Under the pieces are notes generated by a model. The model was not told where the DNA came from and ran no database searches. It was given only the letters and a program-made list of their open reading frames with translations. The translations under genes and the position numbers were made by a program. Shown here one piece after another: positions 54,501 through 57,177 of a DNA stretch of 64,000 nucleotides. The stretch lies in the NCBI RefSeq assembly GCF_040869045.1, contig NC_090319.1:300254998-300318997 (forward strand), read 5' to 3'. Origin of the DNA: Eurosta solidaginis (Eukaryota > Arthropoda > Insecta > Diptera > Tephritidae). Every line of letters begins with the position of its first letter. Position 1 is the first letter of the stretch.

Positions 54501-56443
54501 TCCGTCTTCCTCTTCCACTGTCTCTATCCCTCGCTCTCCATCTACCATTTTTGCTCCCTATCGTTTTCTCAATCAAAACTTTTAGCAGCCATAAATATTT
54601 TTGAATAGATCCGGTCCCTGCTCTTCTTCTTCAAACAAATATCTAACATATTTGAAAGAAAAGAGCATCTTTCTAAATTAAAAGATAATTCTTACTAGGG
54701 ATGTAACAAAGCTTCGATTCCGTTTCTGATATGTCGAATCTTCCCAGTTCGGTTCGGATTCCGATAAAGCAAAATTTAGTATGTTCCGAATCCGTTCAGG
54801 TAACTGGCTGCCCTTAAATCTCGAATACATACATAATGGGATGTAATATAGCTTCGATTCTGTTTCCAGTGCGTCGGAAGTTCCGATTGATTTAGACTTC
54901 CGATTTCGGTTCCGACTGTTTCAAAACGGATGTATTGCAGAAGTCGATCAGTCGAAATATTTATTGTAAACTCACATTAGGCTTACGCAAAATGTAAAAT
55001 ATTGTAGACTGATTTTTTCACTTGTACGCCAGTTGGGGCCTCGCATAGGCTGAATGTCTATGGTGTTACTAGTATTTTATTGTTGACGCACAATCTGCAT
55101 AACCTTATCCAGAACTAGGGTTACAATAAATACGTCTTTTTGCCTAATACGAGAAGCTTTCTGGGACCGTTCTTGCTTGCTGCTTCCTGATCTGAAAGAT
55201 GTGTGTTGCACCTAATAGTTAGAGCTTTAATCTGGCGAGCGCGGGCCACTAATACAATAGGTGCTCAACCGTTTCTGCTATCACTGATGAAGCTTAATTT
55301 ATAGGCACAAGGCGCTAGCTGGTAAGTAAACCTATCATTATCGCACAGTTCACTCTTTTTATTGATAAGACTAAGTTTGTTTTTCTATTTTCGTAAAACA
55401 CTTGCATTAGCTCGCGCTAATTGTCACGCCTTTCCTGCCTGGTTGATCGGGTGCAAATCTTTGCATATGCTCCATGATAGTCACTTGGCTGTCAATTAAA
55501 AAGTTGTCATGGCGACAGTTTATGCTGTTTTCCTCAAGTATTTGTAATACATTGGTCGTGGCTACTATTTCCATCTGAAAGGCACTACATTGATATTGTA
55601 TGTGGCATTTGCTTATACTGAATGTGCAGACACTGCCCATCCATTAATTTCGAAGACCTCCATCGAAGCGAAGACTTAAAATCATGTAGTCGTTCCAGTA
55701 TGACGCTACGCTACTATGGACGTACAGCCTGCACTTACACTGTTCTGTGGCATTAAGTCTCTTTGCGTTTGTTAACGACATGTTCTTGGGCGCTAGGTTT
55801 ATGGGTGTGATGTGCAGAGTAGCATGCATTACATAGCTAAGCTTTCAAACCCGTTTTAAAGCGGGGCATACCGTGGAAAATTATTACATTAAACACATAT
55901 TATTTAAGCAACCTTTAAAATAGACAAATAATTAAATTACTGTTAATTTTCTATTTTCAGCTCGAACAAATCGCCCAAAAAGCCGAGAAACGCGCACGTA
56001 CCAAAATATTTCGATGTATACGTCCAGCCACGGGTCATTACCTGCCAATTTTCTCACAAGGTTTCCGCGTTTGCCTTTCACCGCCATGTACTGACGAAGC
56101 ACGTATACGTCTCGAACCTGGCGATATAATTAGAGTTACACGTCTGCGTCAGCATTGGCTCTTTGGGGAACGCATTTTATCTGAGATGGAGTTACAAAAT
56201 CCGAAATTACAACGTAAAGGTCCAATACGTGGCTGGTTCCCACGTCGTTGTGCGATTGAATTAAATCAGCCGGAGGAACTTAACAATTCAAATGATACAG
56301 ATGAGTCAGAAGGAGGCGAAGCAGAGGGTAATGAGTATGTCAATAATATATTTAGTGATCTGCCAAAAAAACCGCAGAAAGTAATTGTTAATGGCAAGAC
56401 TAAGCAACAAAAACAAAATGGGCATCAAAAGAAAAATAAATGA
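389..56443 (+). CDS. ZDHHC6: ZDHHC6-like ER palmitoyltransferase, five exons in window (3' part of gene)
   Basis: The enzyme transfers palmitate from acyl-CoA to cysteines of target proteins at the ER membrane. Five exons join in phase, 389-573, 34513-34594, 34655-34953, 53138-53356 and 55961-56443, giving 421 codons; about 20-25 N-terminal residues and the start codon lie upstream of the window. In order one sees a hydrophobic segment in the first exon, a cysteine-rich domain (FCKICEGYKAPRSHHC, then [14 protein letters not shown] with the catalytic DHHC at 34678-34689), two further membrane segments, a linker, and an SH3-like C-terminal domain ending in the ER-retrieval-type tail KKNK. This architecture is specific to ZDHHC6; the Drosophila counterpart is CG5196. 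Every exon reads without a stop or frameshift, so the gene looks functional despite transposon-filled introns. Confidence 0.95.
740..1110. repeat. Dispersed repeat with two diverged ~150-bp modules
   Basis: Modules at about 806-940 and 976-1105 share phrases such as CTTTGTGACTCAATAACGC and GATGAAATTTTG followed by a GC-rich GGGCGTGG / GGGGTGGGG block. This is a non-coding, divergent tandem pair inside the first giant intron. An interrupted GATGTTTG run (760-815) precedes it. The family is not named with confidence. The rest of 574-1539 shows no other feature. Confidence 0.55.
1540..6180. repeat. Hierarchical satellite/minisatellite, 11-bp monomer, 89-bp unit, 534-bp higher-order repeat
   Basis: About 4.6 kb is made almost entirely of variants of an 11-bp monomer GGGATCATTTC. 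A common unit is eight monomers, one of them 12 bp, giving 89 bp; extended units of about 100 bp contain one extra 11-mer. A GATCCCGTCGGAAT landmark recurs at 2702, 3236, 3770 and 5372, exactly 534, 534 and 1602 bp apart, so 6 x 89 bp forms a higher-order repeat. Long plus-strand open frames across it are a by-product: the monomer lacks stop codons in every forward frame. Confidence 0.93.
6181..6456. other. Intronic sequence, nothing recognised
   Basis: This is AT-rich sequence between the satellite and the Harbinger-like element; it holds no open frame or repeat I can support. Confidence 0.5.
6519..8420 (-). pseudogene. LINE reverse transcriptase ORF (CR1/L2/Rex-like C-terminus)
   Basis: The 633-residue open frame copies RNA to DNA at the nicked target. 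Visible reverse-transcriptase blocks in order are RPINTLP, GFRKSHSCETAL, LDLKRGFETVDR (motif A aspartate), GLPQGSVLAPLLF (motif B) and FADDALI (catalytic FADD). The C-terminus has NYGTRSSGNIRLPRV and MYNELP, of the type seen in CR1/L2/Rex-group elements that lack RNase H; clade assignment is inference. Coding sequence continues upstream to 8541, but an A-run near 8440-8448 shifts the frame, so the copy is probably dead. There is no endonuclease domain in the copy. Confidence 0.8.
8542..11707 (+). repeat. 5' LTR (3166 bp) of the Osvaldo-like element
   Basis: It is a direct repeat of 18461-21622 at a constant offset of about 9919 bp, drifting only through homopolymer changes. It contains a TG dinucleotide run (8596-8612), a TATA box at 8801-8808, A/T homopolymers and an AATAAA at 11578-11583 near the right end. 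No convincing ORF is present; the small open frames are not conserved-looking proteins. Confidence 0.92.
8801..8808 (+). promoter_or_regulatory. TATA box of the Osvaldo-like LTR
   Basis: TATAAAAG lies 260 bp into the LTR, with the copy in the 3' LTR at 18720-18727. Transcription would start near 8830, leaving nearly 2.9 kb of LTR downstream as R plus U5. Confidence 0.6.
11709..11721 (+). other. Primer binding site (tRNA-Lys type)
   Basis: TGGCGCCCAACGT directly follows the LTR end with one spacer base. The sequence is of the class complementary to the 3' end of tRNA-Lys and fixes the plus orientation of the element. Confidence 0.75.
11722..12901 (+). other. 5' leader of the Osvaldo-like element
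   Basis: This is 1.2 kb of untranslated sequence between the primer site and the gag ATG, AT-rich toward its end. It would include the packaging signal and any splice donor, but none can be defined by eye. Confidence 0.55.
12902..14572 (+). CDS. gag: Gag of the Osvaldo-like retrotransposon
   Basis: The 556-residue structural protein would assemble the virus-like particle and bind genomic RNA. It has an acidic N-terminus, a Pro/Ser/Gly linker (about residues 115-235), then a capsid-like helical region with WHVKFDGSSKGMTVESFIFR and LVTGSALKWYW. The expected CCHC knuckle is absent; instead residues 475-487 and 507-519 each form C-x4-H-x3-C-x2-C with shared FHxMxCFSCG. The ATG at 12902 is the first in this frame. 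The gag stop (14570-14572) overlaps an open pol frame that starts near 14467, so a -1 frameshift is plausible. No disruption is seen. Confidence 0.9.
   Translation: MEDKEEEDRAVAGGLELLASNRRVTRNLARQIENQIAGSLFTQIDTGIPLPEDFVPTELLTRCTARVFGTTIPGVPRQPTIRITKEVTFNTSDSSLSFSRKLDEVMEMSEGEDQQIKTVPGVVPDGVGMPVNDDGAGGSKGSGGESSLPPTTVEQLSRLMAMVAQQNDMVAQTMNEVRLMKENVRNLSNRVAEVETSAGTPRNTPARSSTPETRREKSGPDQSIGGGTTSSQPQSKGEGRTRKKVDLDKWHVKFDGSSKGMTVESFIFRIEKMREQYDISYHQLFTDFHCLVTGSALKWYWQVLEDHADELDFGYFRLKTELLTHFKTAETDYEVIREIMERKQHAQETFEEFYGDVHNLTFRLRKRIPEQELVGIIRGNLKPYLANLTFAAKIQTLAELKAECKRAEKVMKENKNRPKLVNELEYVGTEGQEEKRIEALGRAPFSKSQQPTTSQNMASPSMGPDALKSTIKSFCPSPFHLMLCFSCGMPVDFFVKNPLEAKKENKCKSSFHNMVCFSCGGDSSFCVFKPSQGNPRLAEMSGSSCQEKKYPEASSQ
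14467..17892 (+). CDS. pol: Pol polyprotein (PR-RT-RNase H-IN) of the Osvaldo-like retrotransposon
   Basis: The frame opens at 14467, inside gag in the -1 frame, and the part beyond the gag stop, 14575-17892, codes 1105 residues. Numbering from 14575: protease DSGA begins at D102; reverse transcriptase YLDD at 412-415; RNase H around D563; integrase zinc residues include H770, C800 and C803; and the catalytic triad is D833, D893 and E928. A C-terminal module with VGQLVYRRNFKQ and a GDMSGMKAGVYHAKDI end follows. All key residues are intact, so this copy may be active. It has no ATG of its own near the start, which supports frameshift expression from gag. No env-like ORF follows. Confidence 0.92.
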   Translation, partial: FFVLCLQAKSGKSEAGRDVRELLPGKEVPGSLEPVRLLRRESKEEIKGNKRESMSRESKSLHQRKVEYEEARKRIFCEEIIKRKTSRNYRKIGKLRAKRKEFKRIAKKIVSTIVTVRGDNRFFAQTKIGGVEVLALLDSGAGACCIGKNAELLLRGKEALVKPIKGQNIRTANGEETAVVGIVTLPVLWDNVTKDIEFLIVPALQQEVYLGVDFWQAFDMSVVSKGVRASVNEVSVAELAPAEGDLSFDAVPHDLSPEQSVILEQVKARFPSFAVLGLGKTNLEEHVIEVTNENLPVKQRHYPISPAIQKLIYGELDRMLAMGVIEESGSSWNSPVSLVVKGTKNRLCLDARKVNERTIKDAYPLPHIDGILSRLQNTRFISAIDLKDAFWQIPLEKRSREKTAFTVPGRPLYQFTVMPFGLCNAAQRMCRLMDKVIPASLRESVFVYLDDLLVCSEDFVSHMCLLGKVAKCLWDANLTINVEKSKFCFREVRYLGYVVGDGCIRTDANKVAAVRDFPEPRTPKQLRRFLDMSGWYRRFIQDYATIAAPLHDCLAKDKIKKFTMTDEARLAFERLKQSLISAPVLIHPDFNRHFYIQCDASTDGVGGVLFQLDDENNERPIAYVSAKLNKAQRNYSITELECYAAVLSVKRFRPYVEGLPFTVITDHASLKWLMNQKDLSGRLARWSLKLQAYDFDIQHRKGAQNIVPDALSRMNMDEIKIDDRTLDICLDSPFFKSEEYETLKKTVTDNQDKLPELCISDGYVYKRTQFNRGDEHQQTYAWKLWVPSGLRPGLVESSHDSPSAGHGGMHKTLTRLRERYYWPGMVTDVQRYVKECQVCKGNKTQNSYHKPLMGKQRITERPFQRLFIDFMGPYPRTCSGNVYIFVCLDHFSKFVFLRPMRKATAAEIVKYLENEIFHIFGVPEYVHSDNGRQFISEVFSSLLKKYGTQHVRTAFYSPQANAAERVNRSVLQMVRSYIDGNQKNWDKHVSDAAFALRSVEHTAIDCSPYYAIFGMPMIQHAASYEIYRRLGALKDMDCEVDAIGDKAQLIRDKILKELKLAHERSKKVYNTRSREVIFKVGQLVYRRNFKQSSQVENYNPKLAPKQVKCIVLKVIGNSMYELGDMSGMKAGVYHAKDIFVA
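17893..18460 (+). other. 3' untranslated region of the Osvaldo-like element
   Basis: The 568 bp between pol and the 3' LTR contain only a short hydrophobic open frame (18032-18232), not an env gene. The bases just before the 3' LTR are GGCGGATGCGAGCC, not the usual purine-only polypurine tract. Confidence 0.6.
18461..21622 (+). repeat. 3' LTR (3162 bp) of the Osvaldo-like element
   Basis: It is a near-identical direct repeat of 8542-11707. Differences noticed include single substitutions (for example CTCGAG versus CGCGAG near 18886) and changed lengths of several A and T runs. It is followed by the target duplication ACCA. Confidence 0.92.
21627..21811 (-). pseudogene. Upstream coding piece of the LINE split by the Osvaldo-like element
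   Basis: The minus strand codes NWEYYSAENLLNLLRTCDFS and then SSVSHVGIERRTEI... up to QLRNKW at the insertion point. It is the region between endonuclease and reverse transcriptase of the LINE at 6500-8541. It begins directly after the Harbinger-like target duplication CAGTTAA, so the LINE inserted already 5'-truncated. Confidence 0.7.
22243..22556 (-). repeat. tRNA-derived SINE, copy A (inside Harbinger copy 1)
   Basis: The sequence matches the SINE copies at 24190-24445 and 57971-58315 (shared blocks include CCGACTCCG.ACGGCATCTG and GAGCTTTTCATGGCAGAAA). Its tRNA-like head is at the right, so it is on the minus strand. It interrupts Harbinger copy 1 between segments that are adjacent in the 59107-60157 copy. 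Confidence 0.75.
23161..23631. other. Intronic sequence, nothing recognised
   Basis: AT-rich sequence right of Harbinger copy 1. No open frame or repeat can be supported. Confidence 0.5.
23632..25620 (-). pseudogene. Decayed RNase H-group LINE with (CCTAA)-type tail, interrupted by a SINE
   Basis: Read on the minus strand from right to left there are RT remnants in several frames (ARIVLLPKAGK near 25190, TAYADDVAVFVCGKYL near 24740), then the RT-to-RNase H linker TPTAALYAILHFPPVDLVAK (near 24100), then a 3' UTR ending in CAACCTAACCTAACC at 23632. The linker is similar in kind to TPTKALETILFLLPTDLYG of the LINE at 36504. Many frameshifts show it is long dead, and the RNase H domain is missing. 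Confidence 0.7.
24190..24445 (-). repeat. tRNA-derived SINE, copy B (inside the decayed LINE)
   Basis: It shares the same internal blocks as copies A and C (for example CTTTTCATGGCAGAAA and GACCCCGCTTAGAAAAA) but is more divergent. It separates the RT and linker remnants of the LINE at 23632-25620. Confidence 0.65.
25890..26080 (-). repeat. Fragment of the dispersed repeat seen at 39320-40560
   Basis: The stretch with CACAAAGTTTGTTGAAGATAT and GTTAACGGACGGGCGG is the reverse complement of the 39350-39520 segment, diverged. It is non-coding, although a short open frame crosses it in both copies. Confidence 0.6.
26400..26665. repeat. 117-bp tandem repeat carrying CGCTAGGTGGCGC
   Basis: The motif CGCTAGGTGGCGC occurs at 26414-26426, 26531-26543 and 26648-26660, exactly 117 bp apart, and the sequence between repeats (CACAAAAATCGTATTTGTGG, then TTTGGCTCATATTTGGAAC) is nearly identical. 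Because 117 is a multiple of three, a minus-strand open frame runs through it by chance. Confidence 0.9.
27003..27630. repeat. Long inverted repeat (arms ~270 bp, loop ~80 bp)
   Basis: The left arm 27003-27276 and right arm 27356-27630 are reverse complements with few mismatches, for example GTTGATCAGACAATTAAATA on the left and TATTTAATTGTCTGATCAAC on the right. A further direct copy of about 100 bp of the arm lies at 26895-26998. The transcript of this intron would fold into a long hairpin. Confidence 0.88.
27708..27883. repeat. 88-bp tandem duplication
   Basis: Two adjacent units begin GGGATTTCTGTTCTTTTGAA at 27708 and 27796 and share TTGTCGAAATGACACTACCA. They differ at a few positions. 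Confidence 0.85.
29173..30339. other. Intronic sequence, nothing recognised
   Basis: No gene, repeat unit or conserved motif can be supported here; the short open frames look random. Confidence 0.45.
30340..30500 (+). pseudogene. LINE fragment, endonuclease-to-RT linker
   Basis: The plus strand codes NDDLVTNEQSVLKFGRKHFF, like NNDDLITDVQSVLKLWREHF at about 63380-63450. Such DxxxVLxxWxExF linkers precede the reverse transcriptase in RTE-like LINEs. Only this scrap remains. Confidence 0.5.
30560..31345 (-). pseudogene. LINE RNase H-domain fragment
   Basis: The minus strand codes GFGTGIFRAKTKMSI and FQAEIIAI, and in another frame GIVILSDSQAVLKAISSVEI, the D-S-Q-A block of LINE RNase H. At least one frameshift separates them. 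It ends near 30560, in sequence similar to the left end of the 55030-55860 fragment. Confidence 0.65.
31411..32410 (-). pseudogene. LINE reverse transcriptase C-terminal half (no RNase H)
   Basis: The open frame 32397-31789 starts PHNMLLRKLTSLGF and contains SGVPQRSILGPILF (motif B, with R in place of the usual G) and LYADDLKVF (catalytic YADD). A frame change near 31790 leads to a second piece, 31710-31411, with LELRRSNLSLSFIFGVVNG and a Jockey/CR1-like end. The 5' part is lost exactly where the gypsy-like remnant begins (about 32410). Confidence 0.72.
32384..33253 (-). pseudogene. Protease end fused to integrase C-terminal (GPY/F-type) module
   Basis: After protease residues EVILGVDFLVDHDIRIDI comes a Lys/Arg-rich stretch (about residues 85-160), then integrase tail sequence: GDLVLLYNPHRRKG, WEGPYKVVKKISDTIYRI and a RRVVHLAMLAAF end. 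In an intact element about 2 kb of RT, RNase H and integrase core would lie between them. The joint is in frame and falls around 32790-32900. Whether the fusion was ever expressed cannot be told from sequence. Confidence 0.72.
32411..34150 (-). mobile_element. Gypsy-like LTR element remnant, gag-protease joined to integrase tail
   Basis: Minus-strand coding order is capsid/nucleocapsid, protease, then directly the integrase C-terminal module. RT, RNase H and the integrase core are absent. No LTR is recognisable on either side. It is thus an internally deleted, end-truncated copy. Confidence 0.75.
33193..34137 (-). pseudogene. gag: Gag (partial) plus protease start of the gypsy-like remnant
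   Basis: The first recognisable residues are LGFKLQFEKTATVNNW, with the gag N-terminus missing. The region LYxG-like capsid helices are followed by a canonical zinc knuckle CFKCGNPGHIARHC (about residues 190-203 of this frame), a basic linker, and a protease active site VDTGASHSLI. The frame breaks shortly after it, near 33270, and protease sequence resumes in the next frame (EVILGVDFLVDHD). The upstream edge meets non-coding sequence at about 34150, 360 bp from a ZDHHC6 exon. Confidence 0.78.
34151..34512 (+). other. Intron segment before the ZDHHC6 exon
   Basis: T- and A-rich sequence leading into the acceptor at 34511-34512. No transposon is recognised, so this may be original intron. Confidence 0.45.
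34513..34594 (+). CDS. ZDHHC6: ZDHHC6 exon with first half of the cysteine-rich domain
   Basis: The acceptor ends TATAG at 34512. The exon codes NPNDAGKLQFCKICEGYKAP followed by RSHHCRK and stops one base into a cysteine codon, with donor GTAAGT at 34595. It is too short to stand out as a gene alone, but phase 0 in and phase 1 out match both neighbours exactly. Confidence 0.93.
34655..34953 (+). CDS. ZDHHC6: ZDHHC6 exon with the DHHC active site and two membrane segments
   Basis: The acceptor TTTTAG ends at 34654, after an intron of only 60 bp. The first two bases complete the split cysteine codon, followed by [20 protein letters not shown], so the catalytic cysteine is at 34687-34689. Two long hydrophobic stretches follow (about 34720-34800 and 34865-34950). 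The donor GTAAGA is at 34954, phase 0. Confidence 0.96.
35010..35880 (+). pseudogene. LINE RNase H and C-terminal fragment
   Basis: The plus strand codes EEWGRGIIWSRGPLNLFTDG (RNase H D), then FQVEVAAIKDAVDK, YSDSQAAIKALSS and IIWVPGHSDIPGNCQSD, all RNase H blocks, and in the next frame LTGHCPMGIHAVRF and a cysteine-poor end. It begins only about 55 bp after the ZDHHC6 donor. It resembles the LINE at 36504-38183 in domain order but is decayed. Confidence 0.75.
36494..38313 (+). mobile_element. 5'-truncated RNase H-type LINE with (CCTAA)n tail
   Basis: It is flanked by the 10-bp duplication AAGCTATTCG (36484-36493 and 38314-38323), which lies inside solo LTR S. Its 3' end is TCTAACCTAACCTAACCT. 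It begins within the reverse transcriptase, so the first half is missing. It is one of three tails of this kind in the window. Confidence 0.88.
36504..38183 (+). pseudogene. LINE RT (C-terminal half), RNase H and zinc-finger tail
   Basis: The single open frame of 559 codons starts just before the catalytic YADD (AYADDIALTV) of the reverse transcriptase. It continues through the thumb (KYLGVILDRRLDW), an RNase H domain (SVFTDGSKLNN, QAELIAIWEAARY, FSDSQAAIKS, IWVPGHCDISGNCAADELAR) and a C-terminal CRSCRDEEE...HYLCHCPAL cysteine motif. RNase H plus this tail place it in the I/R1/LOA group of LINEs; the exact clade is uncertain. No internal stop is seen, so insertion is fairly recent, but truncation at the 5' end makes it unable to move on its own. 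Confidence 0.85.
38472..39320. other. Intronic sequence, nothing recognised
   Basis: A GC-rich patch (38550-38600) sits in AT-rich DNA. I see no gene or repeat that can be named. Confidence 0.4.
39320..40560. repeat. Long dispersed repeat with recurrent CCACGCCC / GGCACCGCC boxes
   Basis: Non-coding repeat with a GTCCGTCCGTCCGTCTGTCC tract (39430-39449) and alternating boxes ACCACGCCC and GGCxxGGCACCGCC at about 39556, 39706, 39853, 40003, 40160, 40232 and 40386, each followed by AT-rich DNA such as TTTTATATAAA. Diverged modules repeat about every 300 bp. A fragment in reverse lies at 25890-26080. The family is unnamed here. Confidence 0.65.
40665..41640 (-). pseudogene. LINE C-terminal fragment
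   Basis: Minus-strand sequence resembles LINE zinc-tail coding (ETPVHILCECIAPK near 40790-40830) and shares long stretches with the fragment at 53405-54000, for example CAGAGAATGTGA. It is fully degenerate. Confidence 0.55.
41861..43064 (+). pseudogene. LINE endonuclease C-terminal half and RT start
   Basis: Frame 41861-42418 codes GGGVAVYVRDNLFY, ECIVVIGDININILDA (endonuclease GD block), CIDHIFVRS and ITDHYSLICGF (catalytic DH block of APE-type endonucleases). The N-terminal half is absent. After disrupted sequence, frame 42729-43064 codes the RT N-terminus with KLDTKKGPGSDGI. Stops and frame changes between them show decay. Confidence 0.75.
43193..43757 (-). repeat. 3' LTR of the 412/mdg1-like element
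   Basis: 565 bp, matching 51257-51821 at a constant offset of 8064 bp. On the minus strand it follows a polypurine tract. Confidence 0.93.
43758..43772 (-). other. Polypurine tract of the 412/mdg1-like element
   Basis: The minus strand reads AAAGGGGGAAGA directly before the LTR start TGTAGTG, the usual plus-strand DNA primer. Confidence 0.75.
43773..44138 (-). other. 3' untranslated region of the 412/mdg1-like element
   Basis: Non-coding AT-rich sequence between the pol stop and the polypurine tract; no env ORF is present. Confidence 0.6.
44139..47776 (-). CDS. pol: Pol polyprotein (PR-RT-RNase H-IN) of the 412/mdg1-like element
   Basis: The open frame starts upstream of the ATG at 47642: the minus-strand frame is open from about 47855, overlapping gag in the -1 frame, and codes the protease site LVDSQADISLI (aspartate at 47681-47679). 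From the ATG there are 1167 residues: RT with YRMCVDFRAVN and catalytic YIDD (396-399), RNase H (VDASKSGCGAIL), integrase with a GGHCGTKRL...CNKCL zinc region and triad D901, D961 and E997, and a tail with VLVQTEPRNKHKNIYQGPY. The protease has DSQ where DTG or DSG is usual. No disruption is seen. Confidence 0.9.
47777..49030 (-). CDS. gag: Gag of the 412/mdg1-like element
   Basis: 417-residue particle protein. The N-terminal third is acidic and serine-rich (DSDSSSSSSSTN), the middle is capsid-like (NYSGDPLALGSFINKVELME), and the C-terminal third is an Asn/Arg/Gly low-complexity region (many NYNRGN and NNNN runs) with no CCHC zinc knuckle, so RNA binding would depend on arginines. The last codons overlap the pol frame. 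The start could be the ATG at 49030 or the later one encoding MDLRSGK; the second has a more Gag-like beginning. Confidence 0.85.
   Translation of the reverse strand: MQQNFLIFRPFVSTRMDLRSGKVISKNSNPDSSPENSEQNLDATNLEQDIDSNNSDSDSSSSSSSTNTLTSEHNYKLSLSADFLGFADQPVTPNSSFSILTPILNVTTMATIEEKKSFISTCASIMRDNYSGDPLALGSFINKVELMEVFSNENLTPTLIAFLKSKLEGKAREALPTHIESVSQIKEALCSEIRPDNSKVVAGKIAALRVTNNNFSEFSKQVEELSDSLERCLIIEGMTKAKAHEMAVEQTISVCRLNSRSDMVKSILASTTFKDSKDVVAKMIIEREQEVKERQVLAFRSHPIRYSNFRGNSRGNSNFRYNNNSNFRFNGNANRQHTNTNFRNNNYNRGNNHNYNRGYNRNYNRGNSNSNNNNNNRSGNNRNSNNQGSNSRNSANVRSLNAEAPQARTLREQEHFD
49031..51245 (-). other. 5' leader of the 412/mdg1-like element, strongly A-rich
   Basis: A 2.2 kb untranslated leader. 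Between about 50300 and 51180 the plus strand is a T-rich low-complexity tract with recurring TTTTTTTGTAA words, so the element RNA is A-rich there. Open frames in it (for example 50910-50668) are lysine-rich by composition only. Confidence 0.7.
51246..51256 (-). other. Primer binding site (tRNA-Arg type)
   Basis: On the minus strand TGGCGACCGTG follows the LTR end ACA directly and matches the 3' end of fly tRNA-Arg(UCG), as in 412/mdg1-type elements. Confidence 0.72.
51257..51821 (-). repeat. 5' LTR of the 412/mdg1-like element
   Basis: 565 bp, no difference seen from the copy at 43193-43757. It contains an inverted motif CGTTGCTTAGCAACG near 51610-51625. Confidence 0.93.
51826..52327 (+). 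pseudogene. LINE RT palm fragment
   Basis: It codes IYFSKAFDTLSHQKLPEAL (motif A), GVPQGSKLGPILY (motif B) and, after a frame change, PYADDIAIVV (motif C). The downstream part continues at 52766 beyond solo LTR copy 2. Confidence 0.75.
52328..52765 (+). mobile_element. Solo LTR, family S, second copy (438 bp)
   Basis: It starts TGTGACGAAT and ends AAATTCGTTACA, and matches the 35933-38467 copy over its right half (TTATTCAACAGTTTAGCGAT and flanks). Flanking tetramers are ATAT and GTAT, a decayed duplication. It contains a short internal repeat (CTCACAAAAGTATGCAATC occurs twice). It interrupts the LINE at 41861-53035. Confidence 0.75.
53138..53356 (+). CDS. ZDHHC6: ZDHHC6 exon, cytosolic linker
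   Basis: The acceptor TTTACAG ends at 53137. The exon codes 73 residues beginning IKSILKNQTSIEMWILEKAM, with YPYDLGW and GCDQYTLT further on, and ends at donor GTATGT (53357). It is phase 0 on both sides. The upstream 100 bp separate it from transposon sequence. Confidence 0.93.
53405..54000 (-). pseudogene. LINE C-terminal fragment
   Basis: Homologous along most of its length to 40665-41250, with shared phrases such as GAGCGATGCATT and CAGAGAATGTGA. No open frame remains. It lies in the 2.6 kb intron before the last ZDHHC6 exon. Confidence 0.55.
54036..54434 (-). mobile_element. SINE-like retroposon with (CAA)n tail and 13-bp target duplication
   Basis: The 399-bp segment is flanked by CCTCTTAGTAAAC at 54023-54035 and 54435-54447. 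On the minus strand it ends GCAACAACAACAACAACG, a simple tail, so it moved by LINE-type retrotransposition. Its 5' part forms the stem GTCG/CGAC with flanking GGTA/TACC. An open frame of 75 codons crosses it but has no recognisable domain. No clear tRNA promoter boxes are visible. Confidence 0.82.
54448..55029. other. Intronic sequence, nothing recognised
   Basis: A pyrimidine-rich stretch (54470-54600) and two related passages on either side of 54835 (CTTCGATTC.GTTTC at 54713 and 54851, then TTCCGA phrases) suggest an old tandem duplication of about 140 bp. No gene is seen. Confidence 0.4.
55030..55860 (-). pseudogene. LINE linker and RNase H remnant
   Basis: The minus strand codes HATLHITPINLAPKNMSLTN (compare ALYAILHFPPVDLVAKNIAF at 24100) and CSAFQMEIVATTNVLQILEE with FLIDSQVTI (RNase H). 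The left end resembles the LINE 3' UTR phrase GGCCTCGCATAGGCTGAAT. It ends about 100 bp before the last ZDHHC6 acceptor. Confidence 0.65.
55961..56443 (+). CDS. ZDHHC6: ZDHHC6 terminal exon, SH3-like domain and KKNK tail
   Basis: The acceptor CTATTTTCAG ends at 55960. The exon codes 160 residues and a TGA at 56441-56443. The segment from IRPATGHYLPIFSQGF through GPIRGWFPRRCAIEL is the SH3-like domain typical of ZDHHC6. An acidic, low-complexity stretch follows (DESEGGEAEGN), then a lysine-rich end finishing KKNK, which fits the KKxx ER-retrieval pattern. Confidence 0.94.
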   Translation, partial: LEQIAQKAEKRARTKIFRCIRPATGHYLPIFSQGFRVCLSPPCTDEARIRLEPGDIIRVTRLRQHWLFGERILSEMELQNPKLQRKGPIRGWFPRRCAIELNQPEELNNSNDTDESEGGEAEGNEYVNNIFSDLPKKPQKVIVNGKTKQQKQNGHQKKNK

Positions 56444-57177
56444 CATGGTTTAGTTCTGCCGCAGAAAGAACAAATACAAATAAGACAAGTGCAATTCAGT
56501 CATCGGTAGTTATATGTACATGTATACTATAAATGGGTGTTCTTTTATTTTACGAGGGCTTACTAAAATGGCTTATACAACTTAGCGTATGTTTGTATGT
56601 ATGTATGTATGTATGTATATTAGACTGGGTCGATTTATTAAACGATATCGCGCCATCGATTTTTCGATAGGATTTGGACTTTAACTTTCGTCCATACAAA
56701 TCGACCCATCGACCCATTCCAATGTATATAAGTCAAGCTAACTACTTTAAAGACTCATTTATTATAGTAAGTACTAAATTTATAGCGGCCATATTCATAC
56801 TTTTTACATGCGTATACTTATTTAATTACACTAGTATCGCCTGTGGTCGAAATTGGACCAACTTGTATTTTTTTTTCAACTGAGTCTATGCGTCCAGTGT
56901 TGGAAATATAGCAAACTGGTCTAACTTACTTAAACTTTTCACTAAAATTTTGAATTTGATCTAAGACGTTGTACTTTTTGATTGTATTTTCTTAAATTTT
57001 CTACAAACTTTTCAAATGTAAAATCAAATGAAATTGATATAGAACTATGGTTAAATTACTTGAAATTGAATTGAAAAATAGCTTTCTCCACACCACCCGG
57101 AAGGTCCCCGTCGGCGCGCTGCCCAAATTAGTTTTGGGTGCTCGGTTCCCCAGTAGGCCTATATCACCATACACATT
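56444..57177 (+). other. ZDHHC6 3' flank / probable 3' UTR
   Basis: No AATAAA occurs close to the stop codon, so the end of the transcript cannot be placed by eye. A TGTA/GTAT tetranucleotide run lies near 56587-56620. At 56630 a GGGTCGATTT motif resembles the termini of the MITE at 57178. No other gene is visible. Confidence 0.4.
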
